The notes beneath the pieces are model-generated. The model was not told the DNA's origin. It searched no databases and worked only from the letters and a program-made list of their open reading frames with translations. 14,108 nucleotides of DNA from Rhodospirillales bacterium (lineage in GTDB: Bacteria; Pseudomonadota; Alphaproteobacteria; Rhodospirillales; UBA2165). Shown here in pieces: positions 7,022 through 13,566 of the stretch. The position numbers were made by a program, and so were the translations under genes. The DNA is taken from assembly GCA_013204125.1 (NCBI GenBank), contig JABMOP010000311.1, positions 1-14,108 on the forward strand, read 5' to 3'. Numbering within the stretch: position 1 is the stretch's first letter; every line of letters starts with the position of its first letter.

Positions 7022-7897
7022 ATGGAAGAACATATCAAATTTGATTCCGACGGATTTATGCTCGATGGCGTCTTGCATATTCCAGATGATTATAAAGCCG
7101 GCGAAAAGCGCACCGCGTGGCTGGTCCTACATGGTTTTGGCGGATCGAAAAACGGCGGCGGCACAAAAATGCAAGCCGAAATGATGTGCAAATGGGGCTA
7201 TGTGACGTTGCGCTTTGATCATCGCGGGTGCGGCGATAGCGAAGGCGAGCGCGGCTATATCCGCTGCTTGGATCAAGTCGCCGATGTGCAAAACGCGTTG
7301 ACCTGGCTTGCCAAGCGCGATGAAGTAGACGAAGGCCGCATCGGCTGCACCGGCGGCAGTTTCGGCGCCGCGGTGACCGTCTATACCGCCGGCATCGACA
7401 AGCGCATCGGCGCCGCCATTTCAATTGGCGGCTGGGGCGACGGCGAACGCAAGTTTCGGGGCCAGCATCCAACACCCGAAGCTTGGAAAAAATTCACCGA
7501 TATGCTCGAAGCGGGTAAAAAACACCGGGAAGAAACCGGCACGGAATTGATGGTGCCGCGCTGGGACATCGTGCCGATCCCGGAACATTTGCGCAAAAAC
7601 GTGAACCCGGATGCGAATATGGAATTCCCCGCCGAAACCGCACAAAGCATGTTCGATTTTAAGGCCGATGATGTGGTCGGCAACATTGCGCCGCGCCCCC
7701 TTTTGCTCCTTCATTCGGCCAATGATTCCGTCACGCCGACCGAGCAATCGGTGGAAATGTTCAAACGCGCCGGCAAGCCTACGGATTTAGTGCTTTTATC
7801 CGATGTCGACCATTTCCCTTTTTCCGACGAAACAGGCCGGTTCGTGGAAGCGCTCAAAGGCTGGCTCGACGTCTATTTTCCGGCGACCGTTAGCTGA
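7022..7897 (+). CDS. Alpha/beta hydrolase (S9/dienelactone-hydrolase-like serine hydrolase)
   Basis: This 291-residue protein has an alpha/beta-hydrolase fold and an intact triad: Ser113 in GGSFGA, Asp235 in HSANDSVTP, and His264 in DVDHFPF. The HGFGGSKNGGG loop (37-47) forms the likely oxyanion site, and FDHRGCGDSEG (65-75) is typical of this fold. An insertion of about 60 residues (roughly 145-205, with KKFTDMLEAGKK and VPRWDIVPIP) forms a cap region. There is no signal peptide, so it is probably cytoplasmic. A good GGGAAGG ribosome site lies 8 bases before the ATG. The next gene, an Ldh_2-family dehydrogenase, begins 13 bases after its stop, so the two form an operon. Plausible substrates are esters, lactones or thioesters; peptidase activity cannot be excluded. 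Confidence 0.82.
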   Translation: MEEHIKFDSDGFMLDGVLHIPDDYKAGEKRTAWLVLHGFGGSKNGGGTKMQAEMMCKWGYVTLRFDHRGCGDSEGERGYIRCLDQVADVQNALTWLAKRDEVDEGRIGCTGGSFGAAVTVYTAGIDKRIGAAISIGGWGDGERKFRGQHPTPEAWKKFTDMLEAGKKHREETGTELMVPRWDIVPIPEHLRKNVNPDANMEFPAETAQSMFDFKADDVVGNIAPRPLLLLHSANDSVTPTEQSVEMFKRAGKPTDLVLLSDVDHFPFSDETGRFVEALKGWLDVYFPATVS

Positions 7898-7910
7898 CCA
7901 GGGCCGAGGA

Positions 7911-8963
7911 ATGACCGATAAGTTTGTCACCGTCCAAAAAGACGCTCTTTTGAAATTTTGCGAAGGCGTGTTCCAGGGCGCCGGCGTATCTGCCAAAGAC
8001 GCGACCCTTTGGGCGGATGTGTTGATCTGGGCGAATTTGCGCGGCGCCGATTCTCATGGGCTTTTGCGTCTGCCGGAATACATCAACCATATCGACGACG
8101 GCAAACTTAATGCCAAACCGGATATGAAGTTCGAGCGCGGCAATGGCGCGGCCTCTGTTTTGGATGCGGATTTGGCGCCGGGGCCGGTGGCAATGACGGC
8201 GGCGATGGAGGAAGCCATTGCCACGGCGCGCAAAATCAATGTCGGCTGGTGCGTCGTTAGGGGCACCACCCATGCCGGCGCCGTCGGCTACTATGCTTTG
8301 CAGGCGGCACGCCAAGGCTTTGCCGGTTTGGTGATGACCGCGTCCAGGCCCTTGATGGCCTATCCGGGGGCACGCATCGCCGCCGTATCGACCAATCCGA
8401 TTTCGATTGCGGTTCCGGGCGGCGATCATCCACCGCTTTATCTGGACATGTCCACTTCCGCCTCCGGCATGGGCAAAATTGCCCAGGCGCGGGATGCAGG
8501 TGCCTCGATCCCGGACGGATGGGCGGTCGATGCCAACGGCAAATCAACCACCGATCCGCACGAAGTCGCCATGCTCTCGCCGATGAGCGGGCCCAAGGGG
8601 GCGTCGATGTCGTTGATGATAGAATGTCTGACCAGCCTGTTCGCCGGGCTTCCGCTGATCGAATTTGCGCTCAAGACTGGCGAAGCGCGCCATGGCCGGC
8701 CGATGAACGGGGTGTGCGTCGCCGTCGATGTTTCCGCGTTCTGCGATCTCGGCGAATTTCGCGCCAATGCAGACGCGCTTGCTGCCCAAATTTCCGGGCT
8801 GCCGACCGCCGACGGCATCGACACCGTTTTTGCGCCCGGCGAGCGCGGCGATGCGGTGATGGCGAAGCGCGAACGCGAAGGCATCCCCTTGCCGCAAGGC
8901 ACTATGGCCAGGGTCGCGCCGCTCGCCGAACGCTTCGGCATAGAAATGCCCGTGGGGGTCTAG
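7911..8963 (+). CDS. Ldh_2-family NAD(P)-dependent oxidoreductase (malate/L-lactate dehydrogenase superfamily)
   Basis: This 350-residue protein belongs to the MDH2/Ldh_2 family, whose members oxidise or reduce 2-hydroxy acids or imino acids (malate, sulfolactate, ureidoglycolate, piperideine-2-carboxylate). Conserved features are RGADSHGLLRLPEYI (44-58, His49), GTTHAGAVGYYA (118-129, with the family's catalytic-site His at 121), STNPISIAVPG (160-170), LDMSTSA (178-184) and SPMSGPKG (223-230). The ATG at 7911 was preferred over an ATG at 7803 because the latter would overlap the upstream gene by 95 bases; AGGG lies 8 bases before 7911. It is co-transcribed with the hydrolase 13 bases upstream. 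A hairpin follows its stop. Its last codons (VAPLAERFG.EMP) are duplicated at 11673-11710, on the far side of the acyltransferase pair. The substrate cannot be told from sequence. Confidence 0.88.
   Translation: MTDKFVTVQKDALLKFCEGVFQGAGVSAKDATLWADVLIWANLRGADSHGLLRLPEYINHIDDGKLNAKPDMKFERGNGAASVLDADLAPGPVAMTAAMEEAIATARKINVGWCVVRGTTHAGAVGYYALQAARQGFAGLVMTASRPLMAYPGARIAAVSTNPISIAVPGGDHPPLYLDMSTSASGMGKIAQARDAGASIPDGWAVDANGKSTTDPHEVAMLSPMSGPKGASMSLMIECLTSLFAGLPLIEFALKTGEARHGRPMNGVCVAVDVSAFCDLGEFRANADALAAQISGLPTADGIDTVFAPGERGDAVMAKREREGIPLPQGTMARVAPLAERFGIEMPVGV
8913..8950 (+). repeat. Left copy of 38-bp direct repeat (3' end of Ldh_2 gene)
   Basis: This stretch encodes VAPLAERFGIEMP at the dehydrogenase C-terminus. 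It matches 11673-11710 in the same orientation at 36 of 38 positions, differing at 8918 (G versus A, silent) and 8941 (T versus A, Ile versus Lys). Confidence 0.93.
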
Positions 8964-8964
8964 G

Positions 8965-8989
8965 TTCCGCTTTATTCCCGAAAGCGGAA
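8965..8989 (+). terminator. Hairpin terminator after the Ldh_2 gene
   Basis: A perfect 9-bp stem TTCCGCTTT / AAAGCGGAA encloses a 7-base loop (ATTCCCG), starting one base after the TAG stop. The trailing sequence (ATTAGCC) lacks a strong T-run, so termination may be partial. Confidence 0.6.
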
Positions 8990-9051
8990 ATTAGCCAATT
9001 GCATCACGATCCCTTCGGTAATCACGCCCGGGTCACCGAACTGAACCTGCC

Positions 9052-9078
9052 TTTACAAAGGTAAGGGCTATTTATATT
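9052..9078 (+). promoter_or_regulatory. Possible sigma70-type promoter for the acyltransferase pair
   Basis: TTTACA (9052-9057, 5/6 match to TTGACA) and TATATT (9073-9078, 5/6 match to TATAAT) are separated by 15 bases, shorter than the ideal 17. Transcription would start near 9085, leaving about 25 bases before the GTG start. The -35 box is embedded in a short near-palindrome, CCTTTACAAAGG (9050-9061). Confidence 0.4.
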
Positions 9079-9109
9079 CTGAGTTGCAATACCGGTTTCG
9101 GAGCATCTG

Positions 9110-10462
9110 GTGCTATTCAATTCCCACATATTCCTTTTTGTTTTTTTGCCGCTGGTGTTTGTTGCTTTCGAATTGGCACCGAAAAAATTAAAATTATGGG
9201 TCTTATTTTTAGCGTCGATGGTTTTCTACGGCTATTCAGGGATCAAGCCCCTGGCCGCCATGATCGTCTCGATATTCTGGGTCCATGGCGTAACCTATTA
9301 TAGGGATTTGGTGCCGCGTTCGCTGGCGAAATTATTGCTCGTCGCCGTGCCGCTGTCGATCCTGTTTTTATTCCGCTATCTCAATTTTGCGCTGGACAGT
9401 TTTGGCATTCCGGAAAATACGAGGCAGGGATTTTCGTTCTTCCTCGATGTCCTGGTGCCGGCCGGCATCAGCTTCTACACCTTTCAAATTATTGCTTATG
9501 GGCTTGATGTGATTGACCGGGCTATCGAACGGGAAACCAAATTCCTCAATCTCGTTACATTCATGTCTTTTTTTCCGCAACTGATCGCCGGCCCGATTGT
9601 CCGTTACAACCAAGTGCGCGACCAATTCGAGGCAATCCGGCTGAAAGGTCCGCTGGCGCGAAATTTTGCCGACGCGATGCAATTGGTGGTGATAGGCCTC
9701 GTTTACAAAGTCTTTATCGCCGATGCCATGGGTCAATTACACGGCAAAGTGAATTTGACCAATGGTGGCACTTTGGACGTATGGCTTGCGGTGCTCATTT
9801 ATTCTTTTCAAATCTATTATGATTTCTACGGGTACTCGCTCATCGCCATTGGTCTTGGAAAGCTTTTCGGCATCGATCTTCCCGTAAATTTTGAACGCCC
9901 CTATATGGCGCCCAACTTCAAGCTATTCTGGAAGCGATGGCACATAACACTGTCTATGTGGTTGCGTGATTACGTCTATATAAGATTGGGCGGGAACAAT
10001 AATTACATTCGGAATATTCTGATCGTTTTTGCCGCCGTCGGCCTGTGGCACGGAGCAGATTGGAGTTTCGTTGTTTGGGGGCTTTACCACGCGGCCCTGG
10101 TAATTGGATATAAATTGACCAGGCCTGTTTGGGACCGGGCGCCGATAGCGCTCCAAATTGCCGTTTGCTTTATCTTAGTCAGCCTTGGATGGCCGTTGTT
10201 TTATCTCGACATAAACGGATATCTGGCGCTTTTGCCGCGGCTCGTCACCATCACGGAAGAGCTTCGTCAGATTTACCAGATCCAGGAAATCGGATTTATC
10301 GGTCTTGTGGCTTTGTGGACATTTTTACCCGGCCCCATTGGGGGGAAAATAAAAAGCTGGCTGTGGAACGTCTCCAAGCTGCCGGTTTTTCAGGCCTCCA
10401 TCGTGGTTGTTTTGATCTTGATGTTAGCCAACACCGCCGACTTCATTTATTTTAGGTTTTAG
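9110..10462 (+). CDS. MBOAT family O-acyltransferase (AlgI/PatA-like)
   Basis: This 450-residue multi-spanning inner-membrane protein transfers acyl (usually acetyl) groups across the membrane for O-acylation of an exported polysaccharide or cell-wall polymer. The N-terminus LFNSHIFLFVFLPL is characteristic of AlgI-type proteins. Other family blocks are LVPAGISFYTFQ (115-126), FFPQLIAGPIVRY (154-166), YYDFYGYSLIAIGLGKLFG (236-254), FWKRWHITLSMWLRDYVYI (273-291, His278) and GLWHGADWSF (311-320, with the proposed catalytic His314). The ending NTADFIYFRF resembles the family's usual C-terminus. Several hydrophobic helices are visible along its length. The start is GTG at 9110 with GGAG 6 bases upstream. 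The partner gene begins 6 bases after its stop. No polysaccharide synthesis genes are in the window, so the acceptor is unknown. Confidence 0.93.
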   Translation: MLFNSHIFLFVFLPLVFVAFELAPKKLKLWVLFLASMVFYGYSGIKPLAAMIVSIFWVHGVTYYRDLVPRSLAKLLLVAVPLSILFLFRYLNFALDSFGIPENTRQGFSFFLDVLVPAGISFYTFQIIAYGLDVIDRAIERETKFLNLVTFMSFFPQLIAGPIVRYNQVRDQFEAIRLKGPLARNFADAMQLVVIGLVYKVFIADAMGQLHGKVNLTNGGTLDVWLAVLIYSFQIYYDFYGYSLIAIGLGKLFGIDLPVNFERPYMAPNFKLFWKRWHITLSMWLRDYVYIRLGGNNNYIRNILIVFAAVGLWHGADWSFVVWGLYHAALVIGYKLTRPVWDRAPIALQIAVCFILVSLGWPLFYLDINGYLALLPRLVTITEELRQIYQIQEIGFIGLVALWTFLPGPIGGKIKSWLWNVSKLPVFQASIVVVLILMLANTADFIYFRF

Positions 10463-10468
10463 CGCGCC

Positions 10469-11668
10469 GTGAAAATTCGCCCTTCCAATTATTCTCATTT
10501 GTGGAAACTGTGCCTATGGGTAGGGATCGTTTTTATTCCGCTTACCCTCGCCGTTGTCCCGCAACAAATAAGCCTCCTATATTCGCCCTTCGATTTGAAC
10601 CGGCTCGAAAAGGACGAGGTCTTGCTTTTCGATTATGGTTCCGCCCGGCAACTTTATGCCATGAAGCTGAAGACCTTGGCTAATCGCCCACCAGCCGATG
10701 TCTTAATCACAGGCAATCATGTGATGCGGTTTTATTCCGGGAGGGAGCATTTCAAGAACCTCGATTTATTCAACTTCGTCATTGGCTCGCCTTCCCTGTT
10801 CCAGGAACTGGACCTTTTAAAAGCCCTTAAAAAAATCAACAGGTTACCGAAAAAATTGTTGGTTCATACGATTTTGGCCCATGGCGGCAGCGAGGTTCTG
10901 CTGACACGGAGCGAGCTGATTTATTCAGGCGGCAATGCCACTCCGCCATTCAACATCTCGATCAAAAAAATTGAAGACGAAATCCTATGGTTCTTTAAAT
11001 ACGAAACCTACTTGAATGGGATTTATTCGTTTTTTCGCAAAAACGTGGTGGTCAATTATCCGAAATGCGCAGCCGCATTCAGTGGCGCGGAAAAGGTGGC
11101 AGCGGGAAATTGGCTCAAAGCCAGGATAAAGTTTGCCGAATATCTGCCGCCCTACACCACTTTAAATTCGGGGCTTTTGTCGATCGACGAATTTTGCCGG
11201 AGCGAGCGCAATTTCCGCCTGTTGGATACAAATGGTTTGGTTCGAAACGGCGGGCAGATGGCAAAATTAAATTCGGAGCTGTTTTACCATCGCGTCTATG
11301 ATTTTCCGGTTGCAACGCCGTCCGAAGCCGCGGCCCAGGCCAAGATAGCCTTAAGCGGCATTGCGAAGTTGGAAAAATTCGCCGACGAAAACGGCTTTAA
11401 AGTGATCTATCTCATTCCGCCTAGATATGAAATTCCACTCAACGGTCCGAACGATGAAGTCGCAAATATAATTTTCGAGAAAAATACAGAACTCACGGTG
11501 ATTGATTTTCGCCGTTTTTCCCTGGAGAAAAAATACTACATGAATGAAGCGCATCCTTCCGAGGAGTTCGGAAAGTTGCTGGCGCCGTGTCTGGATAGAA
11601 TAATAAGCTCGGCAAAGCCATTGGTAAGCCGGCACGCGGTTGGCGCGCGCGGCCGTACCGTTTGTTAA
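10469..11668 (+). CDS. AlgJ/AlgX-like partner of the MBOAT protein, SGNH-like with altered nucleophile motif
   Basis: This 399-residue protein has one N-terminal membrane anchor or uncleaved signal (about 11-31), so most of it should lie in the periplasm. Position in the operon (6 bases after the MBOAT gene) and layout suggest the periplasmic acetyl-transferring partner seen in AlgI/AlgJ and PatA/PatB pairs. The block DVLITGNHVMRF (77-88) lies where such proteins usually have a GDS or GSS nucleophile motif; here the serine position is Asn/His. NEAHPSEEFGKLLA (359-372, His362) resembles the C-terminal 'D..H....G' block, with Asn in place of Asp. It is therefore either a non-catalytic relative or uses different residues. 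The start is GTG. The last roughly 20 residues (AKPLVSRHAVGARGRTVC) look unlike a family terminus and may have been altered at the junction with the duplicated Ldh_2 fragment just downstream. Confidence 0.68.
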   Translation: MKIRPSNYSHLWKLCLWVGIVFIPLTLAVVPQQISLLYSPFDLNRLEKDEVLLFDYGSARQLYAMKLKTLANRPPADVLITGNHVMRFYSGREHFKNLDLFNFVIGSPSLFQELDLLKALKKINRLPKKLLVHTILAHGGSEVLLTRSELIYSGGNATPPFNISIKKIEDEILWFFKYETYLNGIYSFFRKNVVVNYPKCAAAFSGAEKVAAGNWLKARIKFAEYLPPYTTLNSGLLSIDEFCRSERNFRLLDTNGLVRNGGQMAKLNSELFYHRVYDFPVATPSEAAAQAKIALSGIAKLEKFADENGFKVIYLIPPRYEIPLNGPNDEVANIIFEKNTELTVIDFRRFSLEKKYYMNEAHPSEEFGKLLAPCLDRIISSAKPLVSRHAVGARGRTVC

Positions 11669-11669
11669 G

Positions 11670-11729
11670 GGCGTCGCACCGCTCGCCGAACGCTTCGGCA
11701 AAGAAATGCCGGGGGAAACCCGCCCTTAA
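11670..11729 (+). pseudogene. Remnant C-terminus of an Ldh_2-family gene
   Basis: Read from 11670 in frame, this encodes 19 residues (GVAPLAERFGKEMPGETRP) and a TAA stop, close to the C-terminus of the intact dehydrogenase at 7911-8963. The same frame stays open only back to 11628 and has no recognisable family sequence before 11670, so the rest of the gene is gone. The stop codon shares the bases TTAA with the stop of the convergent cytochrome gene. The fragment is too short to act as a gene; its interest lies in the rearrangement it records. Confidence 0.7.
11673..11710 (+). repeat. Right copy of 38-bp direct repeat
   Basis: This copy is 36/38 identical to 8913-8950 in the same orientation. 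The five bases GGGGG also follow both copies if a 3-base gap is allowed, which would remove one codon from the coding frame. Confidence 0.93.
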
Positions 11730-12991
11730 CGCGGCGCTGACAAAAACTCCTTCGGCGCCTTAATCGGCCCATCCAAAGTCATCAGGAAGCGTTCCAATTT
11801 TTTGAGCTCCCGCGCCGAAAGGCCAAGCGGTGCCAGTGCGGAATGCCCGAGCTTGCTCGGCGGCGCGCGATTATAAAAATCAATCACCTCGGCGAGCGTC
11901 GCCAGTTGCCCATCATGCATATAGGGTGCGGTTTTTGCCACATTGCGAAGGGTTGGGGTTTTGAAGCTGCCGACCAATTCCGCGCCCGCTATTTTGGCGA
12001 ATTTAATTTCCCCGCAATCGTCGGCGCCGGCGTCGCTGAAGGGGCCGAGACAATTGAATTCGTCCGCCCTGGCCATTTTTACGCCGGCGGCCCGGCCTTG
12101 GGTGTCGGCTGCATCGCCATCGGGCGGCAGACCGGTGTCATGGAAATCATTATTGGTGAACAGCGCACCGTTGTGACATTGGATGCAGTTGGCTTCGCCG
12201 ATAAACAGACTGAGGCCTTCGATCTCATCGCCGTCGAATATTTGCCTTGCTGTGGTTTCGTCGCCCTTGAGCACGGCTTCGACATAGCGGTCGAAGCGGG
12301 ACGCGCCTGGAAGGATCAAACGCTCATAGGCAGCGATGGATTTACCGATATTTGAATAGATGCGTGAGATGGTTTGCCGGTCCGCCGCCCGCATGGCCGA
12401 CCACGCGGCGCTGGATTTGGAAACATCGTTTGGTGCGGCGATGGCGGGGAACCTTTGATTGTCCGAAATATCCGGCAGTTTTCCGAATATTTCCTCATAG
12501 GCATTCCGGTAAAACCGGTCGGCGGCAATTATTTTCGCATATTGGGTCCTGGCGCCGCCGTGTTCGACCGGACTTTCCATCGGTCCGAGGGCTTGGGACC
12601 ATTGACTGTCCTTGCGCCCGTCCCAGAAAAACCACGGGCTATAGGCGGTTCCTATGATCGTTGGCGTGTGCTTCGGAACCGGCCCCATTCCCTCGGCCAG
12701 GCGCAATCCATCGGTGAACTCTCGCTCCGGCTGATGGCAGGTTGAACAGGCGATTTCCCCATTGCCGCTCAATCGTTTGTCAAAAAACAGCTTATGGCCG
12801 AGCCGCGCCGCCCTGGCGTCGTCGCCGAACTTGTTGGACGGGTCTTTCTCCAGCGGGGCCAAACTGCCGATCCACAAAGATCGCAAAACTTCCCGTTCGG
12901 CTACCGACCATACGTGCGGCCGGAGCAGAACGATCACCACGGCAACGGCGATGACCGCGAGAACTGAAATGAAAAGAACAAGCCGCCTCAT
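11726..12991 (-). CDS. MauG-like di-haem cytochrome c peroxidase
   Basis: This 421-residue protein belongs to the bacterial cytochrome c peroxidase/MauG family and is exported by an N-terminal hydrophobic segment (3-23), which may stay as a membrane anchor facing the periplasm. It has two c-type haem sites, CSTCH (82-86) and CIQCH (269-273). Family blocks include KLFFDKRLSGNGEIAC (67-82), TPTIIGTAY (109-117), FFWDGRKDSQW (121-131), FKTPTLRNVAKTAPYMHDG (343-361) and EVIDFYN (368-374). Two further cysteines (314 and 326) sit in an insertion between haem 2 and FKTPTLRN and could form a disulfide. Members reduce peroxide or carry out oxidations on proteins or small molecules; which applies here is unknown. 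The ATG follows the stop of the YtkA-like gene by 10 bases with a weak ribosome site, suggesting co-transcription. Its 3' end abuts the Ldh_2 remnant. Confidence 0.9.
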   Translation of the reverse strand: MRRLVLFISVLAVIAVAVVIVLLRPHVWSVAEREVLRSLWIGSLAPLEKDPSNKFGDDARAARLGHKLFFDKRLSGNGEIACSTCHQPEREFTDGLRLAEGMGPVPKHTPTIIGTAYSPWFFWDGRKDSQWSQALGPMESPVEHGGARTQYAKIIAADRFYRNAYEEIFGKLPDISDNQRFPAIAAPNDVSKSSAAWSAMRAADRQTISRIYSNIGKSIAAYERLILPGASRFDRYVEAVLKGDETTARQIFDGDEIEGLSLFIGEANCIQCHNGALFTNNDFHDTGLPPDGDAADTQGRAAGVKMARADEFNCLGPFSDAGADDCGEIKFAKIAGAELVGSFKTPTLRNVAKTAPYMHDGQLATLAEVIDFYNRAPPSKLGHSALAPLGLSARELKKLERFLMTLDGPIKAPKEFLSAPR

Positions 12992-13001
12992 TCGCCGGCC
13001 G

Positions 13002-13463
13002 CTATTTTAACATCAGGTTGAAGACAACCGTATCCTTCTGGCTTCCGCTCTCGATGGCGATCTTCATCTGCCACCAGCCGGACATATTAAAGCGGACGCC
13101 CTCGACGAGATATTTTCCGTCGCCTAAGTTTTTCGTAACCCTGGGCGCCGTCGGCAATCCGTGACCGTGCATGGGCATGCCGCCGGAAATATCGATCTTG
13201 GCGCCCGCGACCGGCTTGCCGTCCGGGTTTTTTACCTGAACGACCCAGCTGTGCATTTTATTTTTAGCGACCGGATCGAGCTTGGTTGTAATACCGACGT
13301 GGAACAAAGCCTGTTCCGAATTCTTAGCCCTGGCGAGGTCAAGCTTATCAGGCATGTTCTTCATCTGGGCGTAGGCTGGATTTTGGCCGAAAAGAGGAGC
13401 CAGCGCCAAGGCGAATAACAGCGCGGCAACAGCGCAAGATAGGTTTCGTCCCAATTTTATCAC
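13002..13463 (-). CDS. Exported FixH/YtkA-like protein
   Basis: This 153-residue protein has a clear Sec signal peptide (basic start, hydrophobic core 9-25, cleavage likely after AYA at 30-32). The mature part resembles the small immunoglobulin-like FixH/YtkA domain: a WVVQVKNPDGKPVAGAKID stretch (73-91), then GGMPMHGHGLPTAPRV (94-109), GDGKYLVEGVRFNMSGWWQMKI (114-135) and a final strand. The Met/His cluster MPMHGHG could bind copper, which is an inference. The start is GTG at 13463 with GGAG about 7 bases upstream; a nearby ATG is out of frame. It lies 10 bases upstream of the di-haem peroxidase gene in the same orientation, so the two probably act together in the periplasm. The specific role is unknown. 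Confidence 0.78.
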   Translation of the reverse strand: MIKLGRNLSCAVAALLFALALAPLFGQNPAYAQMKNMPDKLDLARAKNSEQALFHVGITTKLDPVAKNKMHSWVVQVKNPDGKPVAGAKIDISGGMPMHGHGLPTAPRVTKNLGDGKYLVEGVRFNMSGWWQMKIAIESGSQKDTVVFNLMLK

Positions 13464-13511
13464 AACACATCTCCTGGGGTTTGGGCTTTTAGTATCTGGG
13501 GATTAGCTCCC

Positions 13512-13531
13512 TCCCTTGATGGGGGAAGGGA
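13512..13531 (-). terminator. Possible hairpin downstream of boxB
   Basis: A 6-bp stem TCCCTT / AAGGGA with an 8-base G-rich loop lies about 36 bases beyond the boxB stop on the minus strand, within a CTCCCTCCCTTGATGGGGG stretch. It has no T-run. Sequences of the type CTCCCTTGATGGGG recur between genes in many alphaproteobacterial genomes, so this may be a dispersed intergenic element rather than a dedicated terminator. Confidence 0.35.
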
Positions 13532-13566
13532 AGCAAGGGCGCGCGTTAGGTGTTTGCAAAATCTTC

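Larger units (their letters stand above)
8951..11710 (+). other. Candidate inserted cassette carrying the MBOAT/AlgJ-like pair
   Basis: This 2,760-base segment lies between the ends of two same-orientation 38-bp repeats and includes the right copy. It holds the acyltransferase gene and its partner and nothing else that I can recognise. By eye its codons are more AT-rich than the flanking dehydrogenase and cytochrome genes, especially in the partner gene. One repeat forms the 3' end of a gene, as at many integration sites, but no integrase or transposase is present. Insertion, or tandem duplication followed by replacement, are both possible. Confidence 0.4.

Noticed and set aside
7803..7910. 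Longer N-terminus for the Ldh_2 protein starting at 7803
   Set aside because: It would overlap the end of the upstream hydrolase by 95 bases, and the added residues read as an off-frame shadow of that gene.
8438..8941. Antisense open frames over the Ldh_2 gene and over 11351-11701 that begin with the same peptide (MPKRSASGAT)
   Set aside because: Both are reverse-strand shadows; the shared peptide is a consequence of the 38-bp DNA repeat, not of a protein family.
11843..12355. Open frame of about 170 codons opposite the MauG-like gene
   Set aside because: The opposite strand encodes a complete di-haem peroxidase with both CxxCH motifs, and the forward frame shows no family features or ribosome site.
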